A stretch of DNA of 64,000 bases, taken from Gp6-AA40 sp035647075. GTDB lineage: Bacteria > Acidobacteriota > Vicinamibacteria > Vicinamibacterales > UBA2999. The stretch is from contig DASROF010000168.1 in NCBI GenBank assembly GCA_035647075.1, positions 1-64,000 of the forward strand, written 5' to 3'. Numbering within the stretch: the first letter of the stretch is position 1; every line of letters begins with the position of its first letter. Shown piece after piece: positions 7,559-15,820 of this stretch. Below the pieces are notes generated by a model. That model worked only from the letters and a program-made list of their open reading frames with translations, was not told the DNA's origin and ran no database searches. A program made the translations under genes and the position numbers.

Positions 7559-10189
7559 ATGTCCGTCACCCCCGCCATGCGCCAGTATCTCGACGCGAAG
7601 CAGCAGTATCGCGACGCGATCGTGTTTTTTCGCATGGGCGATTTCTACGAGATGTTCTACGAGGACGCGCTCGTCGCCGCGCGCGCGCTCGAGCTGACGC
7701 TCACGTCACGTTCCAAGGACGCCGGTGGAAACGGCATCCCGATGTGCGGCGTACCGCATCATGCCGCCGACGGCTACGTGACCCGGCTGGTGAAGAAGGG
7801 CTTTCGCGTCGCCATCTGCGAACAGACCGAGGATCCGAAGAAGGCCAAGGGCCTGGTGAAACGCGCGGTTGTCCGGGTGGTGTCGCCCGGCACACTGACC
7901 GACGCGAACTACCTCGAGGCGCGTGAGCCGGCGTATCTGATGTCGATCGCAGCGGCTGGCGATCTCTACGGTGTCGGACTGATCGACCTCTCCACCGGCG
8001 AATTCACCACCGCCGAGTACCGTACTGGCGACGGCCTGCAGGCGCTCGCTGACGAGATCTCGGTCCTGCGGCCTCGCGAGGTGGTGGTACCGTCGAAAGA
8101 GATCGTCGATCGGCTCCCGGAGATTGCCCGCCTTCAGTTGCCCGTGACGACCGCCGACGCCTGGACGTTCGAGCCCGAGGCCGCCCGGCGGGCGCTGCTC
8201 GACCAGCTGCGGGTGCACGGGCTCGACGGCTTCGGACTCGAAGGGCGCCCGGCGGCCATCCAGGCGGCCGGTGGTCTGACGACCTACCTGCGCGACACCC
8301 AGAAGGTCGACCTCGCGCATGTCCGCGCGATCACCTATAAGACGGCGAGCGATGGCCTGATCATCGATCCGATCACGCTCAAGCATCTTGAAGTCGTGAC
8401 CGGCAGTGAGGGCGGCACGAAGGGCTCGCTGCTCGACGAGATCGATCGCACGATGACGCCGATGGGTGGACGGCTGCTGCGTTCGTGGCTGCTTCGTCCC
8501 TTGTCGTCGCTCGAGCCGATTCGCGATCGTTTGGATGCCGTTGAAGAGCTCGCCTTCCGATCGACCGATCGCGGCAAGCTGCGGGAGACGCTGAAGGCCG
8601 TTCACGACCTGGAGCGCCTGGTCGCCCGCGCCGCGCTGGGCACCGCCGGCCCGCGTGACCTGGTGTCGCTGCGGCTGTCGCTGGCGGCGATTCCCCGTCT
8701 GCGGCTGCTGCTCGAGGCGTTACAGGCCCCGTTGGCGCGGTCGCTGACGGCTTCACTCGACGACCTCGGCGACGTGCGCGATGACATCGAGCGAACGCTG
8801 ATCGACGAGCCGCCGGCGTTCGCGCGCGACGGTGGATTCACCCGCGACGGCTTCGATGCCGAGCTCGACGGGCTGCGCAACATCAGCAGGTCCGGCCGTC
8901 AGGTCATCGCGGAGATGGAAGAGCGGGAGCGGGCACGGACCGGAATCGCCTCGCTCAAGGTCCGGTTCAACCGGGTGTTCGGCTACTACATCGAGATATC
9001 CAAATCGAACCTGCACGCCGTGCCGGCGGACTACCATCGCAAGCAGACGATCGCCGGCGGCGAACGCTTCACGACGCCCGCACTGAAGGAATACGAAGAG
9101 AAGGTGCTCGGCGCTGACGAGCGAATCCTCGTGCGCGAGCTGGAGATCTTCGAGTCGCTGCGCCTGCGCGTCGCGGGGGAATCGATCCGGATTCAGGAAT
9201 CGGCCCGATCGCTCGCCGCGGTCGACGTGCTCGCCAGCCTCGCCGAGACTGCTGCGGTCTCCAACTACACCAAGCCGCACGTGCATGACGCCGACGAGTA
9301 CGTCGTGACCGACGGTCGCCATCCGGTCGTCGAACGCTACGCCCAGGGCTCGTTTGTTCCCAACGACATTGATCTGAACGGCTCGTCCCGCCAGCTCGTG
9401 ATCCTCACCGGGCCGAACATGGGCGGGAAGTCAACTTATCTGCGCCAGGCGGCGTTGATTCCCCTGCTGGCTCAGATCGGTTCGTTCGTGCCGGCGCGCG
9501 ACGCGAAGGTGCCGATCGTCGATCGCATCTTTGCCCGCGTTGGTGCGTCCGACAACATCGCGCGCGGCCAGTCCACGTTCATGGTCGAGATGCAGGAGAC
9601 CGCCAACATTCTGCATACCGCCACCTCGCGCAGCCTCGTTGTGCTCGACGAGATCGGTCGCGGTACGTCCACGTTCGACGGCCTGAGCATCGCGTGGGCG
9701 GTGGCCGAGCATCTCGCATCCAACCCGAAAGCACGGCCGAAGACGCTGTTTGCCACGCATTATCACGAGCTGACGGACCTCGCCGATGCATTGCCCGGTG
9801 TCGTGAATGCACACGTATCGGCGCGCGAATGGAAGGACGACATCGTGTTTCTGCGCAAGATCGTCAGTGGTCGATCGGACCGGAGCTATGGGATTCAGGT
9901 CGCGCGGCTGGCGGGCCTGCCACCAGGCGTCGTGGCGCGCGCGAAAGAAATCCTGCTCGGGCTCGAGCGCGATGAGCTCTCCCGCGGAGGACGTCCGACG
10001 TTGTCAGGCACGGCAGGCGATCGGCCCACTGATCAACTCGGTCTGTTCGCGGCGCCGGGCACCGACGAACGATCAGGTGGTGCGGACGAGGTGATCACCC
10101 GTCGTCTGAAGGACGTCGATGTGGACGACATCACGCCGCGGCAGGCGCTGGAGCTGCTGGCGGAACTGAAGGCGCTCGCCGAAGAGTGA
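7559..10189 (+). CDS. mutS: DNA mismatch repair protein MutS
   Basis: An 876-aa MutS, the usual length for MutS1. The mismatch-reading motif is present as GDFYEMF, with Phe29 and Glu31 in the positions that wedge and contact the mispaired base. Connector, lever and clamp domains follow. The ABC ATPase has Walker A GPNMGGKS from residue 618, Walker B VVLDEIGRGTSTFDG and the ATHYHELT switch. The C-terminal helix-turn-helix region is retained. MutS recognises mismatches and starts repair with MutL; mutL is not in this window. The stop overlaps the start of the next gene (TGATG). Confidence 0.97.
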   Translation: MSVTPAMRQYLDAKQQYRDAIVFFRMGDFYEMFYEDALVAARALELTLTSRSKDAGGNGIPMCGVPHHAADGYVTRLVKKGFRVAICEQTEDPKKAKGLVKRAVVRVVSPGTLTDANYLEAREPAYLMSIAAAGDLYGVGLIDLSTGEFTTAEYRTGDGLQALADEISVLRPREVVVPSKEIVDRLPEIARLQLPVTTADAWTFEPEAARRALLDQLRVHGLDGFGLEGRPAAIQAAGGLTTYLRDTQKVDLAHVRAITYKTASDGLIIDPITLKHLEVVTGSEGGTKGSLLDEIDRTMTPMGGRLLRSWLLRPLSSLEPIRDRLDAVEELAFRSTDRGKLRETLKAVHDLERLVARAALGTAGPRDLVSLRLSLAAIPRLRLLLEALQAPLARSLTASLDDLGDVRDDIERTLIDEPPAFARDGGFTRDGFDAELDGLRNISRSGRQVIAEMEERERARTGIASLKVRFNRVFGYYIEISKSNLHAVPADYHRKQTIAGGERFTTPALKEYEEKVLGADERILVRELEIFESLRLRVAGESIRIQESARSLAAVDVLASLAETAAVSNYTKPHVHDADEYVVTDGRHPVVERYAQGSFVPNDIDLNGSSRQLVILTGPNMGGKSTYLRQAALIPLLAQIGSFVPARDAKVPIVDRIFARVGASDNIARGQSTFMVEMQETANILHTATSRSLVVLDEIGRGTSTFDGLSIAWAVAEHLASNPKARPKTLFATHYHELTDLADALPGVVNAHVSAREWKDDIVFLRKIVSGRSDRSYGIQVARLAGLPPGVVARAKEILLGLERDELSRGGRPTLSGTAGDRPTDQLGLFAAPGTDERSGGADEVITRRLKDVDVDDITPRQALELLAELKALAEE

Positions 10190-11724
10190 TGGCGCGGCTG
10201 GCGATTGTCATAGTCGCGCTCCTCCTTGCTGGCTGTGTCAGCCAGGCGAAGCCTGCCGATCCGAACATCATTACTGTTGCTGCACGCGTCGGACCGAACA
10301 GTCTGCATCCGCTCAAAGCGAACGATGAAGGCACCGCGCGTGTCGGTCAGCTGATCTACGACTCGCTGATGGATACAGGTGACGATCTCCGCGCCCATCC
10401 GCGGCTGGCCGAACGGGTGGAGACGCCGAATCCAACGACTTTTGTCGTGTACCTGCGGCATGGCGTCAGGTTCCATGACGGTCATGAGTTGACGGCCCGC
10501 GACGTCGTTTACACGTTCAGCAAGTTTCTGGATCCGGCGTTCGTCTCGCCCTTCAAGGGCGCGTTCACGCTGATGGCCGGCGTGCGTGCGGTCAACGACT
10601 ATACGGTGGAGTTCAGCTTGAAGTCACCGTTCCCATCGTTTCCCGTCACGAATCTTGTTCCCGTTCCGATCATCCCCGATGGTGCAGACGAAGCGACGCT
10701 CGCAAAGGCACCGAACGGGACCGGACCATACCGGCTGGTGCGATACGCGGCGGATGACAAGGTCGAGCTGACCGCCTTCACCGGCTATTGGAACGGGCCG
10801 CCGCGGAACGCGGGGGTGGTGCTGAAGGTGATTCCCGACGACACGATGCGTGGCCTCGAGCTCCGTAAAGGAAGCGCCGATCTCGTCGTCAACGACGTGC
10901 CGCCAGACATCGTGTACCAGATGCAGAAGTCCGGGGCGTTCACAATCGTCCGCTCGCCGGGTCTGGATTTCTCTTATCTGGGATTCAACATGAGAGACCC
11001 GGTCGTGTCCGACAAGCGCGTTCGGCACGCGATTGGATACGCGACCAACCGCGACGCGATCGTCAAGTATCTCCGGCGGGACCTTGCCCATGCGGCGACC
11101 GGCCTGCTCCCGCCGATTGCGTGGGCGTACCAGCCCGACATCTTCACCTTCACCTACGACCCGGAGAAAGCGAAGCGGCTTCTCGACGAGGCCGGTTATC
11201 GCGACCCTGACGGTTCCGGTCCCCTGCCCCGACTGCGGCTGACGTTGAAGGTGTCAACGAACGAGGAAGTCAGGCTCCAGTCAACAGTGATTCAGCAGGA
11301 TCTGCGACGGGTTGGAATCGAGCTCGACGTCCGTTCATATGAGTTCGCCACGGTGTTTGCCGACATCATCAAAGGCAACTTTCAGATCATGTCGCTGCAG
11401 TGGGTCGGCGGTTCGGTGATCGATCCGGACATCCTGCGCCGCGTGTTTCATTCCACGCAGGTACCGCCGACTGGATTCAATCGCGGGTACTACCACAACC
11501 CTGAGGTGGATCGGCTCATCGATCTCGCCAGTACGGCGATTGATGAGCCGACGAGGAAGGAATTCTACGGAGCGGCGCAGCGGATCATCGCCGAGGATGC
11601 GGTCTATATTCCGATCTGGAACCGTGTGAATGTGGCCGTCGCGCAGAAGAGCCTCGACGGACTGCATCTGTCCCCGAACATCGACTTCTCGATGCTCAAG
11701 GACGTGCGTCGGATCACCCCTTGA
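10189..11724 (+). CDS. ABC transporter substrate-binding lipoprotein, family 5 (peptide/nickel type)
   Basis: A 511-aa exported lipoprotein. The N-terminus MARLAIVIVALLLAGCVSQ carries a lipobox (LAGC). The body matches solute-binding family 5 (OppA/DppA/NikA): early GPNSLHPLK, then LRHGVRFHDGHELTARDVVYTF, NGTGPYRLV, and the late RVFHSTQ and NVAVAQKSLDGL segments. It should bind an oligopeptide or similar ligand outside the inner membrane. ATG 10189 overlaps the mutS stop, so it is translationally coupled; a GTG three bases earlier is in frame too. No permease or ATPase genes are nearby, so it must use a transporter encoded elsewhere or act as a receptor. It overlaps the convergent TPR gene by 11 bp. 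Confidence 0.88.
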   Translation: MARLAIVIVALLLAGCVSQAKPADPNIITVAARVGPNSLHPLKANDEGTARVGQLIYDSLMDTGDDLRAHPRLAERVETPNPTTFVVYLRHGVRFHDGHELTARDVVYTFSKFLDPAFVSPFKGAFTLMAGVRAVNDYTVEFSLKSPFPSFPVTNLVPVPIIPDGADEATLAKAPNGTGPYRLVRYAADDKVELTAFTGYWNGPPRNAGVVLKVIPDDTMRGLELRKGSADLVVNDVPPDIVYQMQKSGAFTIVRSPGLDFSYLGFNMRDPVVSDKRVRHAIGYATNRDAIVKYLRRDLAHAATGLLPPIAWAYQPDIFTFTYDPEKAKRLLDEAGYRDPDGSGPLPRLRLTLKVSTNEEVRLQSTVIQQDLRRVGIELDVRSYEFATVFADIIKGNFQIMSLQWVGGSVIDPDILRRVFHSTQVPPTGFNRGYYHNPEVDRLIDLASTAIDEPTRKEFYGAAQRIIAEDAVYIPIWNRVNVAVAQKSLDGLHLSPNIDFSMLKDVRRITP

Positions 11725-12463
11725 GATTCTCGAGTTCGGCTCGCGCTTCCGTGATGTACGGCGACTGCGGGTGCTTGTCGACGATCTCGGTGAACGTTTT
11801 GCGCGCGTCGTCCCGACTGCCCTTCTGGACGTAGGCGCGCGCCAGTTCCATCAGCACAGCGTCGACGGGAAGCGCGCTGCCGGCATTGGCGGCCAGTCCC
11901 TTCAGCGTGCCGATTGCCGCATCCACCTGTCCGCCCTTCGACTGGGCGTCGGCCTTCCCCATCACGGCCATTTGTCCGTAGAGGCTGGTCTCCCCCGCTT
12001 CCTTGATGACCTCGTCGAAGGTGTTGATCGCTTCGGCGTGTCGTCCCAGCGCCGTGAGCGCCCCGGCCATGTGATAGCGCGCCTGGATGCCCGCTGGACT
12101 CGACGGATACGCGTCGGCAGCAGCCTTCAGCTTCGGCAGCGCGGCATTGAGCTTCGCTTCTTCGGTCGCGAACGTGCCTGTCGCGCCGAGAGAAGCGGCC
12201 GCAGGAACGCCGTCCGCGCCCTGCACACCGACCGGCACGACCTCCGCGTTCAGCGCCACCATCGCCTCGGCAAGTTCCTTCTGGCCGCGCGAATCGGTTC
12301 GCTCCCGCCAGAAGCCGTAAGCGACGACGATGACAAGGACAACAATCGCCGCGAGGCCGACCTGTTTCAGCAGTTGTTGCCGCGGTTCGACGAACTCGCG
12401 GGCCACGCGCAGGGTGTGCGCCAGTTCGTCTTCTTTCAGATGCTTTCGTTCGATTCTCTTCAC
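11714..12463 (-). CDS. YfgM-like tetratricopeptide repeat membrane protein
   Basis: A 249-aa protein with a short cytoplasmic head, one membrane helix at about 37-53, and a large extracytoplasmic domain made of TPR-type helix pairs (for example AGIQARYHMAGALTALGRHA and VDAVLMELARAYVQKGSRDDA). This is the architecture of the YfgM ancillary SecYEG subunit family, which chaperones exported proteins; the family match is by layout and repeat type. The GTG start at 12463 is supported by GGAG six bases upstream. It lies downstream of tRNA-Arg on the same strand. Its 3' end overlaps the solute-binding lipoprotein gene by 11 bp. Confidence 0.78.
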   Translation of the reverse strand: MKRIERKHLKEDELAHTLRVAREFVEPRQQLLKQVGLAAIVVLVIVVAYGFWRERTDSRGQKELAEAMVALNAEVVPVGVQGADGVPAAASLGATGTFATEEAKLNAALPKLKAAADAYPSSPAGIQARYHMAGALTALGRHAEAINTFDEVIKEAGETSLYGQMAVMGKADAQSKGGQVDAAIGTLKGLAANAGSALPVDAVLMELARAYVQKGSRDDARKTFTEIVDKHPQSPYITEARAELENLKG

Positions 12464-12534
12464 GTACTACTCCGTCAATCGAGGATGTCGTCGTTGTCGA
12501 GCACTGCGGGTGACCGGCTCAGCCGGGCGAAGGC

Positions 12535-12611
12535 TGGCGTCCCCGGGCAGAATTGAACTGCCGACCTCGCGCTTAGGAGGCGCGCGCTCTATCCAACTGA
12601 GCTACGGGGAC
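12535..12611 (-). tRNA. tRNA-Arg (anticodon CCU)
   Basis: On the minus strand a full cloverleaf can be drawn from 12611. The acceptor arm GTCCCCG pairs with CGGGGAC. The D arm is GCTC...GAGC, the anticodon loop CTCCTAA gives anticodon CCT, and the T arm GGCAG/CTGCC has loop TTCAATT. A discriminator G and an encoded CCA end (12537-12535) complete 77 nt. It reads AGG arginine codons. It stands alone between apt and the YfgM-like gene. Confidence 0.95.
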
Positions 12612-12681
12612 GAATGCTCCATTCTACGAGCGATTGTGTGCGTCATGCCTCGTCCCCGACCGTCCCCTGGGGCCTGAGGCG

Positions 12682-13194
12682 TCAATACTTCAGCACCGAA
12701 TACACATTCTCGGCCGCGATCTTCTCCTTGCCACTGAGGAACAACAGCTCGATCAGAAAGGCCAGCCCGTGCAACTGTCCCCCGAGCTTTCGTATCAGTT
12801 GCACTGCCGCCGCTGCGGTTCCACCGGTGGCCAGCACATCGTCCACGATGAGGATGCGCTGGCCTTTCGTAACCGCGTCCTCATGGATCTCGAGGGCGTC
12901 CTTCCCGTACTCCAGATCGTAGGTTTCCTTGATCGCCTTGGCCGGCAGCTTGCCTGGCTTGCGGATCGGAATGAATCCGGCGCCGATCCGTTCTGCCACG
13001 GCCGCGCCCAGGATGAAGCCGCGACTCTCTATGCCGACGACCGCGTCAATACCCTGTCCGGTATACGGCGTCGACAGCAGGTCGATTGTCGTCTTGAAGC
13101 CGAGGGGATCGCGCAAGAGCGTGGTGATGTCGTAGAAGAGGATACCGGCCTTCGGAAAGTCCGGAACGTTTCGAATGTGTTGTTTGAGATCCAT
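12682..13194 (-). CDS. apt: Adenine phosphoribosyltransferase
   Basis: A 170-aa purine salvage enzyme that joins adenine and PRPP to form AMP. The start region MDLKQHIRNVPDFPKAGILF matches the type I Apt N-terminus with its adenine-contact residues. GIESRGF and the PRPP loop ILIVDDVLATGGTA (114-127) are complete. The ATG at 13194 begins just 13 bp after the acyP stop, so acyP-apt form an operon. Length is normal for the family. Confidence 0.95.
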   Translation of the reverse strand: MDLKQHIRNVPDFPKAGILFYDITTLLRDPLGFKTTIDLLSTPYTGQGIDAVVGIESRGFILGAAVAERIGAGFIPIRKPGKLPAKAIKETYDLEYGKDALEIHEDAVTKGQRILIVDDVLATGGTAAAAVQLIRKLGGQLHGLAFLIELLFLSGKEKIAAENVYSVLKY

Positions 13195-13207
13195 GTAGGG
13201 AGAATGC

Positions 13208-13480
13208 TCACCGTTCAATTGTGAAGGACCGATAGCCGCCGAGTTCCTCATCATCGACGTCGACTTTCTCGACCCGGGCGCCGCGCGGCCCGGTGCGAAT
13301 CGCACGCTCGATGCGCGTCACTGCCTCAGATTCACCCTCAATGAGCGCCTCGACGCGACCATCCGGCAGGTTTCTCACCCACCCCATAACGCCTTCTCGG
13401 CGGGCCGTGTCCTGGGTAAACCACCGGAAACCCACGCCCTGAACGCGCCCGCTGACGACAAACCGCCGCGCAACCTTCAT
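13208..13480 (-). CDS. acyP: Acylphosphatase
   Basis: A 90-aa protein hydrolysing acyl phosphates. The family signature SGRVQGVGFRWF contains catalytic Arg19, and GWVRNLPDGRVEAL contains Asn37; both match the Arg/Asn pair of known acylphosphatases. ATG 13480 is preferred over an upstream TTG (13495) because it gives the standard N-terminus and normal length. apt follows 13 bp downstream on the same strand. Confidence 0.93.
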   Translation of the reverse strand: MKVARRFVVSGRVQGVGFRWFTQDTARREGVMGWVRNLPDGRVEALIEGESEAVTRIERAIRTGPRGARVEKVDVDDEELGGYRSFTIER

Positions 13481-13513
13481 CTCGGGAACTGTCAATTATA
13501 TAGGGCGTACAGC

Positions 13514-13544
13514 ACTCGAGGCGGGCATCGTGCCCGCCTCGAGT
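13514..13544. terminator. Strong 14-bp hairpin downstream of the EF-hand gene
   Basis: A perfect 14-bp inverted repeat (13514-13527 with 13531-13544) has a three-base loop. It lies 20 bp past the stop of the minus-strand gene ending at 13564 and before acyP on the same strand. No T-run follows on the minus strand. The hairpin is strong enough to act as a terminator or 3' stabiliser. Confidence 0.6.
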
Positions 13545-13563
13545 CGAAGACGCCAGCGGCGAG

Positions 13564-14790
13564 TTAGTTCCGGTCAACCCGCACGTTGAACTGCCCTGTA
13601 TTGTCGTCAAAGCGGCTGTCGTTCACGCCCAGAACCAGCCGGCCGCTCCGTGGGACTCGCAGCGTTCGGCTCTGGCCGATGAAGACAGGCGCGCTGTCGC
13701 CAAAACGCGCGATCAGTCCGCCCACCGGTGCGTTCGGCATCGTCGCCGCCGCCACTCGTCCGGCCGCTCCGGCAGCGCTCAGGAATTCGGAGCTGTCGGG
13801 TGACAGCCGAATCTGTCCGTCAGCGGAGATCGTGATGGTGTCACCGGCGTTGACGTTGATGCCGGTCTCCGTCCACGCCCGGTCGGCAGCAACGGCAATC
13901 GACTGTCCCGCCGTCGCGGCGGCACCTGATGCACGCACGAATTCGCCTCGACTCAACACGCCGTCGCCGTTGCGATCCAGCTGATCGAACGCGCGGAGGC
14001 TCGAATGCCACTCCCGCTGCTCGATCCGGTTGTTGTTGTTCGTATCGAGGTATGCGAAGTCTTCGGCGCGGTCGAAGTCTTCGTACTCGACGTCTCGACC
14101 CTGACGGAATCGACCCGCATTGACTTCGTCCCCCGACAGCACGCCGTCGTTGTTCCAGTCGTGCACGCGGAACGACTGGTTGCTTCCATTCCATTCGTTT
14201 CGTGCGATCACGCCATCACGGTTGCTGTCCATGGCCCGGAACCGCACGTTGTCGAGCGGCTCCGCCGAAGCGCTCGACGGGTTGTTCCTCCGCGGGTTGT
14301 ACCTCGACTGGTTGTTCGTGGTTTCGCAGAATCGAAGGCCGCCCGAACCCGGCACGCCCCAATCGCCAAAATTGTTGTTGTATTCGGCCGAGTTGATCAT
14401 GCCGTCGACCACCGCGGCGAGACCGCGCTGCTGCGCCGCGTTGGCCCAGTTGCGCTGGCCGCCTTGATCGGGCTGACGAGCAAGGATGTGCCGATACAGT
14501 CTGGCGACCGCACGTTCGTACGGCTGTCCTTCACCGGACTCAGTCTGCCCGAACCGATTCGCGTACTCCGGCGATTTCGCGATACTGCGGACGAGCTCTT
14601 TCACGGTCAGCCGTCCGTCTGCGAGCTGCTGCGCCCAGCCCTGCGCGCCTGGATCGACGCCACGCTCGAGTGTGTGCCGGTAAACCTCGGCGACAACCCG
14701 ATTTGCGTCAGTCGTGCACGGGGCCTGAGCGGCAGCTACGGATGAGAAGAGCGCAAGCGCTCCAATGGTGCTCGTAACTACACGCCACAT
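13564..14790 (-). CDS. Secreted EF-hand protein with DUF4214 repeats and a LecA-like C-terminal domain
   Basis: A 408-aa protein with a cleavable signal peptide (residues 1-22, ending VAAAQA). Two DUF4214-like units (about 31-81 and 93-143) carry the LYRHxL...PD...W and SxEY pattern. Four EF-hand loops follow, starting at Asp188, Asp211, Asp249 and Asp272, each of 12 residues ending in Glu, so calcium binding is likely. The last 110 residues resemble the PA-IL/LecA galactose-lectin fold (AWTETGINVNAGDTITISA ... LVLGVNDSRFDDNTGQF). The same domain ends the protein at 17283-17894. A calcium-dependent extracellular or surface sugar-binding role is inference. The third EF loop has Asn where Gly normally sits and may bind weakly. 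Confidence 0.8.
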   Translation of the reverse strand: MWRVVTSTIGALALFSSVAAAQAPCTTDANRVVAEVYRHTLERGVDPGAQGWAQQLADGRLTVKELVRSIAKSPEYANRFGQTESGEGQPYERAVARLYRHILARQPDQGGQRNWANAAQQRGLAAVVDGMINSAEYNNNFGDWGVPGSGGLRFCETTNNQSRYNPRRNNPSSASAEPLDNVRFRAMDSNRDGVIARNEWNGSNQSFRVHDWNNDGVLSGDEVNAGRFRQGRDVEYEDFDRAEDFAYLDTNNNNRIEQREWHSSLRAFDQLDRNGDGVLSRGEFVRASGAAATAGQSIAVAADRAWTETGINVNAGDTITISADGQIRLSPDSSEFLSAAGAAGRVAAATMPNAPVGGLIARFGDSAPVFIGQSRTLRVPRSGRLVLGVNDSRFDDNTGQFNVRVDRN

Positions 14791-14854
14791 GGGGAAACCC
14801 TCCTGCGTCGTGTTCCTTCAGGATTGATGCCGTTTCAGCTCGGGCGGCTTCGGG

Positions 14855-15793
14855 TCAAGGCGCTTCGTTGTAGGCGGCGCGGATCGTACCGTTCAGTCGC
14901 GTGCCCGCATTGGGATACCTGGTCTGCAGCTCGGATGAGATCGTCGTTGCGGCTTCGTCGATCGTCTTTCCTTGCTTCTTCAGCTCGGCCGCTCGGCTCT
15001 GAACGGTCTGGAAGAGCGTCTTGTACGTCGCGATCAGCTCGCTGCCACCCATCGGCCCATGACTCGGCACGATCCGTTTCGGTTGGAGCTTTTCGAAGAC
15101 GTCCATGCTCGTCTGCCATTGGCGCACTGTTGCGGTGCCCACATTGGGCAGCGCAGTCATCACCACGTCCCCCGAGAAGAGCACGGCGTCGGGCTCGACA
15201 AAAAAGGCCGTGTCCCCGCGCGTGTGGTTGTAACCCATGGCCATGATCCGCACACGGACACCACCGAGATCGAGCGTGTGCTCGCGGTCGAATGAAATAT
15301 CCGCCTTCCGGAACTCAGCTCCTTCGAGGAGTTCTGCGTTCAACGCTCCGAAGCCTTTGAACCGTTCGGCCGTGGCGGTGCCCTGCTCGGCGATCTCCTT
15401 TTGCTGATCCTGCGATCGGATCATCCGGGTGTTCGCCGGAAAACCGCCCGCGCCGAGATCGTGTTCGGGGTGAAAGTGCGTCGTCGCCAGGTAGAGCTGG
15501 GGAGTTTTGCTGACCTTCTGCATCTCGCGAACAACGGTCTGACCGTTTCGGGCGCCAAGACCCGTATCGACCACCAGCGTGGCGCGAGAGCCGACGATGA
15601 TGCCGATGTTCGGAACCATCGAGACGCTGTTGTCGGGAATGACGAACACGTGATCTGAGATCTTCTCTGTGACGTTCTCGCGGACCAGTGGTGGCACCGC
15701 CGGTGCCCCGCCGGCGCGTTGCGCGAGGATGGCGGCGGTACTCATAAGAGCGACCAGCAGGGAAACCAGAGCTGCGCACAATCTGCGATTCAT
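14855..15793 (-). CDS. Secreted metallo-beta-lactamase-fold hydrolase with HxHxEH motif
   Basis: A 312-aa exported protein with a signal peptide of about 25 residues. The metal motif is HFHPEHD (His106, His108, Glu110, His111), so Glu replaces the usual Asp of HxHxDH. Later metal-site elements GYNHTRGD, FSGDVV and PSHGPMGG are in place. ATG 15793 is chosen over ATG 15808 because GGAG is spaced eight bases before it. The substrate cannot be told; relatives act as lactonase-like or quinoprotein-associated zinc hydrolases. It lies downstream of the polytopic membrane protein gene with a short gap and may be cotranscribed. Confidence 0.85.
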   Translation of the reverse strand: MNRRLCAALVSLLVALMSTAAILAQRAGGAPAVPPLVRENVTEKISDHVFVIPDNSVSMVPNIGIIVGSRATLVVDTGLGARNGQTVVREMQKVSKTPQLYLATTHFHPEHDLGAGGFPANTRMIRSQDQQKEIAEQGTATAERFKGFGALNAELLEGAEFRKADISFDREHTLDLGGVRVRIMAMGYNHTRGDTAFFVEPDAVLFSGDVVMTALPNVGTATVRQWQTSMDVFEKLQPKRIVPSHGPMGGSELIATYKTLFQTVQSRAAELKKQGKTIDEAATTISSELQTRYPNAGTRLNGTIRAAYNEAP

Positions 15794-15820
15794 CGATGTC
15801 GTCTCCATTGCGGCTACTTG

